Assembly: GCF_015694705.1 (NCBI RefSeq)
Contig: NZ_JADQDR010000002.1
Span: 186,001 to 250,000, forward strand
DNA length: 64,000 nt
Source of the DNA: Pontibacter rufus
GTDB lineage: Bacteria; Bacteroidota; Bacteroidia; Cytophagales; Hymenobacteraceae
Direction of reading: 5' to 3'
The notes beneath the pieces are model-generated. The model was not told the origin of the DNA and made no database searches. It was given only the letters and a program-made list of their open reading frames with translations. The position numbers and the translations under genes were made by a program. How positions within the stretch are numbered: position 1 is the stretch's first letter; every line of letters starts with the position of its first letter. This document shows positions 56,401 to 64,000 of the stretch, in pieces.

Positions 56401-56713
56401 AGATAGTGCCAGCGAAAACGTTACCGGCATTCCGCCCGGCGTTGAACCAAAAGCAAGGTTAGTGGAGGTATATCCAAACCCTACCACTGGCGATGAGGCT
56501 CGGGTAGTGGTGGAGCACTTCGCCAGCAAGGAAGAAGTAACCATCATCATGTATGATGTACTGGGAAGAAAAGTTTACACCAAAACTCTCGTAACCGATA
56601 ACGATGGAGAAGCCTCTGCCAAGCTGACTGTTGCAGCTTACAAGAAGGGCCTGTATATTATTAAAGCAAGCGCTGCTTCCGGCGAAGCATTTTACAAGCT
56701 GCTGATTCAGTAA
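53405..56713 (+). CDS. Secreted kelch / ASPM-like / malectin protein with T9SS type A sorting domain
   Basis: ATG choices are 53342, 53405 and 53429; the last two put a signal peptide (WPLACLIGLLVNFQSLAGQ) at the N-terminus. Then come a kelch propeller (about 75-395, LYSFGGFDS, IYFAGGY, IYYIGGQT, LLVLGGET), two immunoglobulin-like ASPM-SPD2-Hydin-type domains (about 420-530 and 755-845) around an intervening beta-rich region, and a malectin domain (about 860-1015, YMLRMHFIENYW). The T9SS type A tail (about 1030-1102) has VEVYPNPTTGDEARV and YKKGLYIIKA. Malectin domains bind sugars. It is likely a surface glycan-binding protein or adhesin of unknown target. Confidence 0.85.
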   Translation: MIKYLYFRMLSLHLFHYKWPLACLIGLLVNFQSLAGQTSWTGTIKSVAGTVIQPAFAKVFAKKVLQSSFESIRSAGSDLADFSVIKWGTAASQQYSVSEAQGEVVNGKLYSFGGFDSQKSVFTPTSRAYVYDPAANTWKAIAPMPPMNGTSFGGVTHAGFATDGTDIYFAGGYTSNAKGLGQIFGTKEVWKYSVAENKYERLPDLPIVVAAGQLEYLNGKLHHISGTNAARTRDLGNHYVLDLRNPEAGWKTLAPLPTPRQHAGSAVFGGKIYYIGGQTGHDTELITRKDVHRYDPATDTWAKMADLPAPGGTNGRGHISSSVVVADNRLLVLGGETSHGHTTSMVSAYTPATNTWENLTPLPAARFSGVAGFLAGNIYYTGGASATTYKGVPQTAATGNPYLVVENQDKFPAPDHLAFSNIQIPWHRDGTPYNANHNRVKLKVSNKGNDALVIKDLSLSNTSAWKIDQLGSSDYSAAALPITVKAGGAVTLTIEFIARDQADRVKVLHDTLYISSNDVVSPTKKVYLHGLWQRQGEDVREPWAQEIIHAFGFQTNTGYNHDDGSIDGKSIVPNSDEVLSSHFVRVDESRPVEVIQMAAYHGCCNDIENFEWYYPDGTLKSLFTHDNLDGQSLLPRKSNDLTKSARGTFNPTGPFGFRVGRTYSDRTKNSEERIGMRIWKAIDASGNIIPNAYIIGSDYLGNPYTNYDYQDNTYFIRNIRPKTGTAYYSELTASPSALYFDSVMVSSSERLEVTLSSQGKTYEDGSSDPEIQIKSVEIVGPDKNEFKTAMPATATLAVQASTNIMVEFAPDNRGIKNAALLVHYSSSDSPLRIPLYGKARDADSTVVLVKRIKGAADQSITIGGKVWEADKNYRKGSVKLDKQVVTTPVAATDYDVLYQSYLSAATDLAETRYEIPVADGKYMLRMHFIENYWSEEAARLFDITIENELRLANLDIYKEVGYRTALVKDFEVRVTDGVLNIRFSPAANRVAIAGLEIFTDSASENVTGIPPGVEPKARLVEVYPNPTTGDEARVVVEHFASKEEVTIIMYDVLGRKVYTKTLVTDNDGEASAKLTVAAYKKGLYIIKASAASGEAFYKLLIQ

Positions 56714-56778
56714 GAAGCTTGCTTGTAAAGTGTCATCAAAAAACTGTTTTAGCCATCTGCTTACAGCTCAAATCTGAC

Positions 56779-56852
56779 CAGTAAATGATAAGTCCGGCTT
56801 TTGTTACAGGAGTTGCTGCTTCTGTAACAAAAGCCGGACTTATCATTTACTG
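56779..56852. terminator. Very long bidirectional terminator hairpin
   Basis: Perfect 31-base arms (56779-56809 and 56822-56852) enclose a 12-base loop. The right arm ends one base before the stop codon of the GAF gene, and the left arm is 66 bases after the malectin gene. It shares ATAAGTCCSGC with the terminator at 31026-31066. Confidence 0.85.
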
Positions 56853-56853
56853 T

Positions 56854-57354
56854 CTATAAAGTTTCTGCGTGCTGCGTCGGGTTTGCCTGTATATAGCGGC
56901 TCATCTCTTCTCCGATTTTCATCAAATCATCTGTTTCCTCTTCTGTAAAATCATAAGGAACAGGCTTTGCTATTCCGAGCGTGCCATATAGTTCGCCTTT
57001 GAGCAGCATTGGAACAGCAATAGAACCTTCTACCTTGGTTTCCTTAGCGGCAGGCCGCGCCACTCCCGATTCGTCTGTCTGCAGGTTACACATTTCCACA
57101 GGCTGCCTGCGTTCGGCTGCAATACCAGCCATCCCCTTGCCTATAGGTATAGCCGACATTTTAGGCAGCAGAAATGGTGGAATGCCCTGCTGCGCCTGTA
57201 GTTTAAGCAATTGTGTGTCCCTATCAAGGATATGAATGGTTCCGGTAGAACAATCAAAGGCTTCGATAATACGGGTAAGGAGTTGCTGCCAGTTTACAGC
57301 AGTTTGCCTGTTCCGGAGAGTAGTAAGAATAGAGGAGGTTGCAGAAAGTGTCAT
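56854..57354 (-). CDS. GAF-domain protein
   Basis: The 166-residue protein is a single GAF domain (about 20-155) without signal peptide. The pattern is CSTGTIHILDRDTQLLKL, IPIGKGMAGIAAERRQPV, EGSIAVPMLLKGELYGTLGI and a final helix FTEEETDDLMKIGEEMSRYI. Stand-alone GAF proteins bind small ligands or act in redox sensing; free methionine sulfoxide reductase is one relative, but its cysteine set is not evident here. Function is open. It converges on the malectin gene, and the upstream DNA is crowded with AAGTATA heptamers. Confidence 0.8.
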   Translation of the reverse strand: MTLSATSSILTTLRNRQTAVNWQQLLTRIIEAFDCSTGTIHILDRDTQLLKLQAQQGIPPFLLPKMSAIPIGKGMAGIAAERRQPVEMCNLQTDESGVARPAAKETKVEGSIAVPMLLKGELYGTLGIAKPVPYDFTEEETDDLMKIGEEMSRYIQANPTQHAETL

Positions 57355-57404
57355 GTTACTTTAAAATGGATTTTAGTAGATAAAATTTGCTTCGTTTAAC
57401 GATT

Positions 57405-57619
57405 TATACTTGCTACAAGTATAAACCAAGTCTAAAACAGTACATGCCGACAGCCGTGATCATCAGATACCAAAGTATAAAATGAAGTATAGCCGGACTT
57501 AGACAGCTATGAGTTTTTACATAATCTTATTGATCCTGTTACCAGGGGGGTATAAAGCGAAGATAGTATAAATAGCTGAATTCTGCCTTCAGGCAAGCTC
57601 GGAAGTTATACGAAGTATA
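57405..57619. repeat. Cluster of AAGTATA / TATACTT heptamers
   Basis: Five exact copies occur within 215 bases: 57405-57411 (TATACTT), 57417-57423, 57473-57479, 57485-57491 and 57613-57619 (AAGTATA). A near copy AGTATAA lies near 57566. The cluster lies upstream of the GAF gene and is the densest one noticed in the window. Confidence 0.8.
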
Positions 57620-57764
57620 GTATGTATACCCGGGTATAGCTGCTGCTATGCTCGCCTGTGCTCGTAGCCCATTACGGCACTACAGGTAAAAAACGCCAAT
57701 GCAAAACGCGCATACTTCAGCAATTTATTCAGGCCTGCAGATTTCTAACCATTAGCATTAAACA

Positions 57765-57795
57765 ATAAAAGCTCCCGTTTTACAGGAGCTTTTAT
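57765..57795 (-). terminator. Intrinsic terminator of the CBM/T9SS gene
   Basis: ATAAAAGCTCC (57765-57775) pairs with GGAGCTTTTAT (57785-57795). On the minus strand it is followed by T-rich TTGTTT. It lies 20 bases after the stop at 57816. Confidence 0.82.
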
Positions 57796-57815
57796 CAGGT
57801 ATAAATTTTTTGTGC

Positions 57816-59699
57816 TTACTGCTTTAACAGCTTACCAACCCGTAAACCATCACCTGTTTTCAGTTGATAGATATAAAGCCCTTTTTTAAGCGAATTTGCC
57901 TTAAATGTTATATTATGCTCACCGGCTTCCTGCATTTCATTTACCAAAACGCCTACTTTCTGGCCCTGCATGTTATATACAGTTAAATAAACCGGCATTT
58001 TAGCATTCAGCGCATAAGAAATAGTGGTGCTTTCTACAAAAGGATTCGGATAGGCCACGGAGCCCTCGTCAGCGATACTGTGCTGTCTGCCTTCGGCTTC
58101 AGTGGCCTCCAAACCGGCTACTGCCAGGTTTACCTCCACAGGAGCAGCAGCGTAGCTCAGGGTGAGGTAATCAAGGTTCGGGCCGCTTGCACCTGCGGCA
58201 GTGGCCTTAATTTTATGCATGCCTCTGGACAAGTATACACTCGGCCCGCTGTAAAAAGCCCAGCTTTTCCAGTTATAAGTGGCTGAAAAAGGGTAGGTTA
58301 TAACCTGGTTTTTATCAACAGTTATACAGATAGGCCGGATGTCTCCGCGTCCGTTAGAAAAACTAATGCCCAGGCTGTAGTATCCCGGAACATCGGTTTT
58401 CACAGACCACTCAATGTAATCACCTGTTGGATTAATATAATCTACGAAACCGGAGCCGCTATATCCCTGATGGTCAGTTGCTACTACGGCGCCATGTAGG
58501 GTAGCATCCTCAGCCTCCAGCCTGCTATTTACAGGTTTTTCTACCACGGCCACGAGGTAGTTCATCTCCGATCCGGTAGCCGGGCTTTGTAGGTTTCCGC
58601 CCAGTATGTATGGGTGCGGATATGTCTCTCCGTATTCTACTACTTTGCTATATACTTCCAGGTAATTAGAGCTTGTGTCAGAAACGCCGATCACATCTTT
58701 TGTTTTTTTCCAGCCTTTTTTAAGCCATGCAGGTTTTCTATTTCCTCTCGGATCGTAAGCTACATACACTATGGCGTCTTTCTTGATGAACATTGTCAGC
58801 AAAGCACTAGAGGTATCGGCTTTGTCGTTCATGGCGGTTTGTACCAGGGAAGCACCCTGCAGGTAGTCAGGTACTGAAGTAATGGTGTAGGTTCTGTCAG
58901 TAAAGCCTGTTACACCAACATTTAGCTTTGTTACATGGTAAGCTGCTCCGCTGGCTGCAGATACTTGGGTAACTAAATCATCTTCTGCAGGCTTTTCTTC
59001 TGTAGCGGGTTTCTCAACTTCCGGATTCCATACCGTAATTCCTTCCACATAAAAGTGTTTTGCCCCTGTCTGGGTATCTTCCTGCCAACCGAAGTGCCCC
59101 AACTGCTGGTATGCTGAATCTATCGCTTCTAAAACCGGCACAGTACTGTAGCCCTCTCCTTTATCTATAAACACCTGGATTAAGCCGCTTTTATACTTTG
59201 CTATTTTAAATTTATACAGCTGAAGCGAATCCAAGTCAGGATAAATAATGCTTTCATCCAGCAGTTGCGGATAGTATAAATTGTCGGTAGCGCGTGCCAA
59301 GGCAAACTGCCCCCCCGCATCAGGGGTATAGCTTATTACATAAGCGCTGTCGCTTGTCAGGCTCGTCTGCCCAAAGACAATGCGGAACTGCCGCCAGTAG
59401 TCGTTTGAAAAGCCTTTGGCAGCGGTTTCAATCACATACGAATCTGCAGTAAAATAGCGCGAGGTTCTCAAAGTCCCGCCGATCCCGTCTATATAGTTAG
59501 CGGCCATGCCATCCGCTATGGACCACGTGGCATTTGCCACCCAGTCAGTACCTAAAGAATCCCGGTTAAAATCATCACTGAAAATAAGTGAATCAGACTG
59601 CGCAAAGAGCTTAGACGGTGCGAGCAGAACGAACAAGAGCAGCAGGGTAACACCTACCTTATTACTCATTGTTAAAGAGAGGAATAAACGTATTTTCAT
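57816..59699 (-). CDS. Secreted CBM6/35-type protein with T9SS type A sorting domain
   Basis: The 627-residue protein has a signal peptide (VGVTLLLLFVLLAPSKLFAQ). Residues about 38-225 form a lectin-like beta-sandwich (FSDDFNRDSLGTDWV). Residues about 240-385 form a beta domain of unknown type (VTGFTDRTYTITSVPDYL, AIVYVAYDPRGNRKPAWLKK). Residues about 390-520 are a CBM6/35-type module (RLEAEDATLHGAVVATDHQ, GFVDYINPTGDYIEW). The tail (about 545-627) is a type A sorting domain (SVAYPNPFVESTTISY, LKKGLYIYQLKTGD). No catalytic domain is recognised, so it may bind polysaccharide at the cell surface. Confidence 0.82.
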   Translation of the reverse strand: MKIRLFLSLTMSNKVGVTLLLLFVLLAPSKLFAQSDSLIFSDDFNRDSLGTDWVANATWSIADGMAANYIDGIGGTLRTSRYFTADSYVIETAAKGFSNDYWRQFRIVFGQTSLTSDSAYVISYTPDAGGQFALARATDNLYYPQLLDESIIYPDLDSLQLYKFKIAKYKSGLIQVFIDKGEGYSTVPVLEAIDSAYQQLGHFGWQEDTQTGAKHFYVEGITVWNPEVEKPATEEKPAEDDLVTQVSAASGAAYHVTKLNVGVTGFTDRTYTITSVPDYLQGASLVQTAMNDKADTSSALLTMFIKKDAIVYVAYDPRGNRKPAWLKKGWKKTKDVIGVSDTSSNYLEVYSKVVEYGETYPHPYILGGNLQSPATGSEMNYLVAVVEKPVNSRLEAEDATLHGAVVATDHQGYSGSGFVDYINPTGDYIEWSVKTDVPGYYSLGISFSNGRGDIRPICITVDKNQVITYPFSATYNWKSWAFYSGPSVYLSRGMHKIKATAAGASGPNLDYLTLSYAAAPVEVNLAVAGLEATEAEGRQHSIADEGSVAYPNPFVESTTISYALNAKMPVYLTVYNMQGQKVGVLVNEMQEAGEHNITFKANSLKKGLYIYQLKTGDGLRVGKLLKQ

Positions 59700-60743
59700 A
59701 ATTCTATATATAAGTGTTAAGATGAAATCAACAGTAAAATTTTATAATAATCCAAGGTAAGCTTCTGACTTAACCTTACACGCGTCGGGCTTTTACCGGC
59801 CCTCAGGTTAAGCACTGATACTGTATCCTCCTCTCACACTCAGAACACGTACCCCCCGGCTGATATAAACTGCCTGACGAAGATAAGGGTGCTGCTTTTA
59901 TGGCTTCCTCGCGCCTCAGTAAAATTGCAGCTGCCCGGATATCGTTTTCCCTAAAGTATGGCTACTGGTAATCTGCTGATAAAAACATCTCCTACCACAC
60001 TAACTTGCTGATATTTAACAGCATCAGAACACATAACAGACATAACTTACAACTTCTCTCTTTCATCCGGAAACATGGCACCCGGTGATAAGTTTTGCGC
60101 CCTGATGCAATTCTTAGTTGTAGTAGCCTGCACCGCTGCCTGCTGCAGCCGTTGTTCCGGTAAAAATAGCTAAACTTTTCCTTCTAATATCAAACGTATC
60201 AGAGCATCTACTAAAATTAAAGGTAGTCCGCCGTATGTTTTTATTTAGTATACCAATTTCTACAATTATTTAAAGAATATCAATATAACTTTTGCAAATA
60301 ATTTTTATATTTTAAATACGATTTTTATGAATAAAAGTAATCGAATTATCGTAGAAGAGGAGACAAATAAAGCTAAAACTTTACTGAATGTATAAAGGCA
60401 AAATTTTTAATGCAATAAGCCTCCCGTGAGGCAACACTTCATGCCTCTTGTAAACTGTTTAATACTAACTCTAAACTTCGGGAAATTGTGATGTAATAGT
60501 TTTCTACTGCTATTCTGATTTCATAAGGAAAATCCGATACTTCTGTTCCGCTGTACTTCAAGTCTGGTATGCCGGAGTTTCCTTATGCCTTAACTTGCCG
60601 GATTGCTTCTGCAAGTATACGCCCCATCAAAGAAAGACCTAAAGTCCCATGCTTTGATTTTCCATATCTAAGTCATCCGGCTGGCGCTGGTCAGGGATGA
60701 TATACCCAAATACTCTGTAAATTCAACCAAGCTATTTATTCAA
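59700..60743. other. Long intergenic region before the giant secreted protein
   Basis: This 1044-base divergent gap has an AT-rich core at about 60225-60400. A 22-codon frame (60327-60395) begins there but lacks support. AAGTATR copies occur near 59954 and 60613. No RNA gene or riboswitch was recognised. Confidence 0.4.
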
Positions 60744-63700
60744 ATGAAAAAAAATTACGCACGTTATCTTCAGTTACTAACTCCGATTGATAGCAAGCAT
60801 TTTGTTCTGCTGTTTTTTGGTTTAATAACTGTTCTGCAGGCTTATGCCTTAAATAATACCTCCACATCTGTCCGATTACACCGGACAGCCAGTATGTTAA
60901 ATACCAAAGTCAACGTGGCTGCCCTTGCGCAGCAGGTAACGAGTTTTACTTTGGTGAATGCTGATACAGACAAGGACATACAAACAATAGCGAGCGGCGC
61001 AACGCTCAACCTTGCTACCCTGCCCACAAAAAACCTGAGCATCCGGGTAAATACTAATCCGGCTATCGTAGGTAGTGTAAAGTTGGTTTTAAGCGGTACC
61101 CTAGCCAAGAGTGTAACCGAAAACGGAGCTCCTTACGCCTTATTCGGTGATAACACCGGCGACTACAATGGATGGGTGCCGGAAGTGGGCAGCTATACTT
61201 TAAAAGCTACACCTTACACTCTGCGGGCCGGCGGCGGCACAGCCGGTACTGCTCAGACCATCTCTTTTACAGTAGTAAATCAGAGCACAACTGTTAGCCA
61301 GCAGGTAACGAGTCTTACCTTATACAATGCTGATACAAAAAAGAGCATCCAGACGCTCACCAACGGCAGCACACTGGATCTGAATGCCTTGCCTACCCGG
61401 AATCTGAACATCAGGGCTACAACCAACCCTTCCATTGTTGGCAGCGTGACATTTACCCTGAGCGGCACCGAGAGCAAAAGTGCAACTGAGTCGCTGGCGC
61501 CATATGATATGATGGGCGATGCTGGTGCCTGGACGCCCGCTCCCGGCAGTTATACGCTGAAAGTTACTCCCTTTTCAGCTGCTAAAGGTACCGGCACAGC
61601 TGGTACAACCCTAAGTATCTCCTTTACAGTAGTGGATCAGCAGGAGATCCTGGTAAACTTTCAGGATCCGGCCACTGTGCCGCCCGCAGGCTGGGTGCGC
61701 GATTATGGCCAGCCCTTTGGGCTTCGTACCGGCTCTTATCAGGGCCGCAACCTGACGTACGGCTGGAAGAAACGCTCAGACGGCAGCTTGTTAAACTTAT
61801 CAGTGGGAGGTACCACGCCCGGCAATGGCCGCGACCGCGGAATGCCCACCGATGTACTGCTGGCTACTTTGATGCACATGCAGGCTGATGTAATTACCGG
61901 CACTTTTAACGGAACCAAAGCAGAAGGATATTGGGAGGCAAAAGTGCCCAATGGCCTTTATGATGTAACAGTTACCGCCGGCGACGCGGGCATATATCCC
62001 TTTCCGGAAAGCCACAGCATCAACGTAGAAGGTGTAAAGGCAATTTCTAACTTCAACCCCAGCGGCTCCGCAGGCGCCTTAACCAGATTTAAGACCGCTA
62101 CCGTGCGGGTTAATGTTGCCGATGGCTTGCTTACCATAAATGCAGATGGCGGCACCAATACCAAGATCAACTCAGCGAAAATTATACCTGTTACAGACGG
62201 GCCTTTTACGTACTGGTCGGCTAACTCGCAGGACCTTGCTTTTGAAGAAGGAAGCACGAGCACAGTGAATACTTTCTCTCTGGATCTGAGCAATTCCCTA
62301 AGCCGGACTGATGTACAGTATACTTTGTCGGCTGTTTACAGCAGTGGCGGCACAGGCTGGCTGAGTTTTGATGCTACCCATACCGGAACAGAACCGAATG
62401 TTACCTTTAACTATGCTGCTGCCCGAAACCTGCCGGCAGGAACCTATACTGCCACGGTTAGTGCTGCTGCACCAGGGTATACCAGCGGAAAAACAACTGT
62501 TAAAGTTACTGTCGCTGCTCCCCGGCCATACGTAATTTCCTCCACACCTGCCAATGGTGCCATAAATATCAGCATCAATACGTCCAGTATAGCTGCCAAC
62601 AGCTTATATGTGCCTGAAGTTGCGGGTTACAAAGGTGGTGTAGATAATAGTACCATCACCAGCGCTACTGTTAAACTTCTCAAACTGGGCACCATCACCA
62701 CAGAGGTACTGGGAGTAGTGCAGGGCACCGGCGGCGGCGATGCTATTTCTTTTTCTCCCACCTTTGCTTTGGAGGCAAACACTACCTACAAGTTTGTCGT
62801 AACAGATGGCGTAAAGTCTTTCAGTGGTGCTGCTTTTAAACCTTATGCAGCAACCTTTACCACCGGCGATATCATCGCTACAGCGGAACCACTTGCTGTA
62901 GAATTCACGAAAGTATCGATACCGGGTACTCAGAATAAAAAATATAGTTCGCTTTCCATCGGGCCAGACGGTAAACTGTATGCCCTGCGCCTCGATGGCG
63001 TGCTGGAGCGCTTTACCATTAATCATACCGATGGCACCCTTAGCGAACAGCAGTTTATAAACACTGTCGTCAGCAAGTATGGCAACCGCTCTGCTGTAGG
63101 CCTGGTTTTCGATCCGGCATCTACGGCCACCAACCTAATCGCCTATGTCTCTCACTGTTCTTCAGGCTTGCAGTCTGCACCGGAGTTTGACGGCAACATC
63201 TCGCGGCTGAGTGGCGCTAATCTGGAGAAGGAGCAACTGCTGGTAACCAAACTGCCGCGGTCGGCTAAAGACCACCTGGTCAACAGCATGGCCTTTGGCC
63301 CGGATGGGGCCTTATACTTCTGCCAGGGCAGTAACAGTTCTATGGGAGCATACGATGGATCATGGCAACGTAATGAGAGCCTGCTGTCAGGTGCAGTGCT
63401 GCGATTGGATATGAAGAAGCTCGGCACTGTAACACTCCCGCTAAACGTGCTTACCACGGCTGATCAGCAAATAATTAATAGTGCTTCGGGCAGCTCTATG
63501 CTAATGGCGGATGGTACCTACAACCCGTATAGCTCCAGTTCGCCACTCACTATTTATGCCTCGGGCGTACGTAATGCCTATGACCTGGTATGGCACAGCA
63601 ACGGGCAGTTGTACGTGCCTGCCAATGGCTCAGCGGCAGGCGGTAATACACCCGCCTCGGTAGCAGGTACCCGCCGGCCCAATGGCACATTCTATAATGG

Positions 63701-64000
63701 TCCCGCTGTGGTAGCTACCTCAAGTGTACAGGTTCAGAACGACTGGCTGTTCCGCATCAACCCGCTTAAGCCGGTGGGCTACTATGGCCATCCAAATCCG
63801 ACGCGGGGTGAGTTTGTGGTGAACCACGGATACGCGGATAACGCTAAATACCCATCTACGTTAGGCCCTGATCAGAACTACCGCGGAGATGCTTATAATT
63901 TTGAAACCAATAAATCGCCGAACGGCGCACTGGAATACAAGAGCAATGCCTTTAACGGCGCCCTGAAGGGTAAACTATTGGTATGCCGCTTTAGCGGCGG
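60744..64000 (+). CDS. Giant secreted repeat / malectin / beta-propeller protein (partial, runs off right edge)
   Basis: ATG at 60744 (MKKNYARYLQLL) opens a frame of at least 1085 codons with no stop in the window. A signal-like segment (FVLLFFGLITVLQAYA, about 20-35) comes first. Two tandem domains of about 115 residues follow (about 63-177 and 186-296), both opening QQVTSxTLxNADTxKxIQT. Next are a malectin-like domain (about 302-480, ILVNFQDPATVPPAGW, NVADGLLTINADGGT), a BACON-like and an SbsA-type immunoglobulin-like domain (about 485-705, RPYVISSTPANGAINIS). An NHL/PQQ-type propeller begins near 715 (LSIGPDGKLYALRLDG, MAFGPDGALYFCQG). A T9SS tail is expected beyond the edge. Function is unknown. 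Confidence 0.85.
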   Translation, partial: MKKNYARYLQLLTPIDSKHFVLLFFGLITVLQAYALNNTSTSVRLHRTASMLNTKVNVAALAQQVTSFTLVNADTDKDIQTIASGATLNLATLPTKNLSIRVNTNPAIVGSVKLVLSGTLAKSVTENGAPYALFGDNTGDYNGWVPEVGSYTLKATPYTLRAGGGTAGTAQTISFTVVNQSTTVSQQVTSLTLYNADTKKSIQTLTNGSTLDLNALPTRNLNIRATTNPSIVGSVTFTLSGTESKSATESLAPYDMMGDAGAWTPAPGSYTLKVTPFSAAKGTGTAGTTLSISFTVVDQQEILVNFQDPATVPPAGWVRDYGQPFGLRTGSYQGRNLTYGWKKRSDGSLLNLSVGGTTPGNGRDRGMPTDVLLATLMHMQADVITGTFNGTKAEGYWEAKVPNGLYDVTVTAGDAGIYPFPESHSINVEGVKAISNFNPSGSAGALTRFKTATVRVNVADGLLTINADGGTNTKINSAKIIPVTDGPFTYWSANSQDLAFEEGSTSTVNTFSLDLSNSLSRTDVQYTLSAVYSSGGTGWLSFDATHTGTEPNVTFNYAAARNLPAGTYTATVSAAAPGYTSGKTTVKVTVAAPRPYVISSTPANGAINISINTSSIAANSLYVPEVAGYKGGVDNSTITSATVKLLKLGTITTEVLGVVQGTGGGDAISFSPTFALEANTTYKFVVTDGVKSFSGAAFKPYAATFTTGDIIATAEPLAVEFTKVSIPGTQNKKYSSLSIGPDGKLYALRLDGVLERFTINHTDGTLSEQQFINTVVSKYGNRSAVGLVFDPASTATNLIAYVSHCSSGLQSAPEFDGNISRLSGANLEKEQLLVTKLPRSAKDHLVNSMAFGPDGALYFCQGSNSSMGAYDGSWQRNESLLSGAVLRLDMKKLGTVTLPLNVLTTADQQIINSASGSSMLMADGTYNPYSSSSPLTIYASGVRNAYDLVWHSNGQLYVPANGSAAGGNTPASVAGTRRPNGTFYNGPAVVATSSVQVQNDWLFRINPLKPVGYYGHPNPTRGEFVVNHGYADNAKYPSTLGPDQNYRGDAYNFETNKSPNGALEYKSNAFNGALKGKLLVCRFSG

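Larger units (their letters stand above)
57355..57815. other. Intergenic region with AAGTATA cluster and terminator
   Basis: This gap lies between the GAF start and the CBM/T9SS stop. It contains the heptamer cluster at 57405-57619 and the terminator at 57765-57795. No gene is supported. Confidence 0.5.

Noticed and set aside
60327..60395. A 22-codon micro-frame in an AT-rich region
   Set aside because: Too short, far from the next gene, and without attenuator-like structure; recorded only as a possibility.

Overview
The window looks like a Bacteroidota chromosome, probably a Cytophagales member close to Hymenobacteraceae. The signs are a SusC/SusD pair, several secreted proteins with type IX secretion (T9SS) C-terminal sorting tails, a Bacteroidetes-type promoter (TTTG / TAnnTTTG) in front of susC, multidomain ThuA/PQQ-dehydrogenase/cytochrome c proteins, and no obvious Shine-Dalgarno sites. 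Genus and species cannot be read from the sequence. I saw no rRNA, tRNA, CRISPR array, prophage or insertion sequence.

Region 1 (1-25.7 kb) is a sialoglycan / N-glycan utilisation locus. On the minus strand, from 21.2 kb down to 1.0 kb, run SusC, SusD, N-acetylneuraminate lyase, a kelch mutarotase (NanM-like) fused to a sodium:solute symporter, a lipoprotein sialidase, a double-esterase sialate O-acetylesterase, an AGE-family epimerase, a second sialidase, a GH123-type beta-N-acetylgalactosaminidase, a GH27 alpha-galactosidase and a PNGase F-type glycoamidase. A ROK regulator runs off the left edge. A FadR-type GntR regulator and a secreted GH2 beta-galactosidase face the other way. The enzymes can be ordered into a pathway: the N-glycan is cut from protein, galactose, GalNAc and sialic acid are trimmed, sialic acid is de-O-acetylated, mutarotated, imported, split to ManNAc plus pyruvate, and epimerised to GlcNAc.

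Region 2 (25.8-39.7 kb) holds an Rnk/GreA-like protein, a sulfatase with a DUF3472 protein, a very large ThuA-PQQ-dehydrogenase-PKD-cytochrome c fusion diverging from a Nudix-type regulator with two matching operators, a second GH2 enzyme, and a small winged-helix/WYL-like protein.

Region 3 (40.2-47.3 kb) has a GlcD-GlcF-type FAD/FeS oxidoreductase, a membrane-anchored protein of six LEA14-like domains in three tandem pairs, and a secreted endonuclease/exonuclease/phosphatase protein. Region 4 (48-64 kb) is a surface-protein block: a TPR-transmembrane-LuxR-type one-component regulator, a small T9SS protein, a tail-fibre-like repeat protein, a kelch/malectin T9SS protein, a GAF protein, a CBM T9SS protein, and a giant secreted protein cut by the right edge.

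The most unexpected signal is not a gene. The heptamer AAGTATR (reverse complement YATACTT) recurs throughout the window in both orientations, inside and between genes. By hand count there are about 100 AAGTATA and about 45 AAGTATG, where about 8 of each would be expected by chance. Several genes also end in unusually long perfect hairpins.
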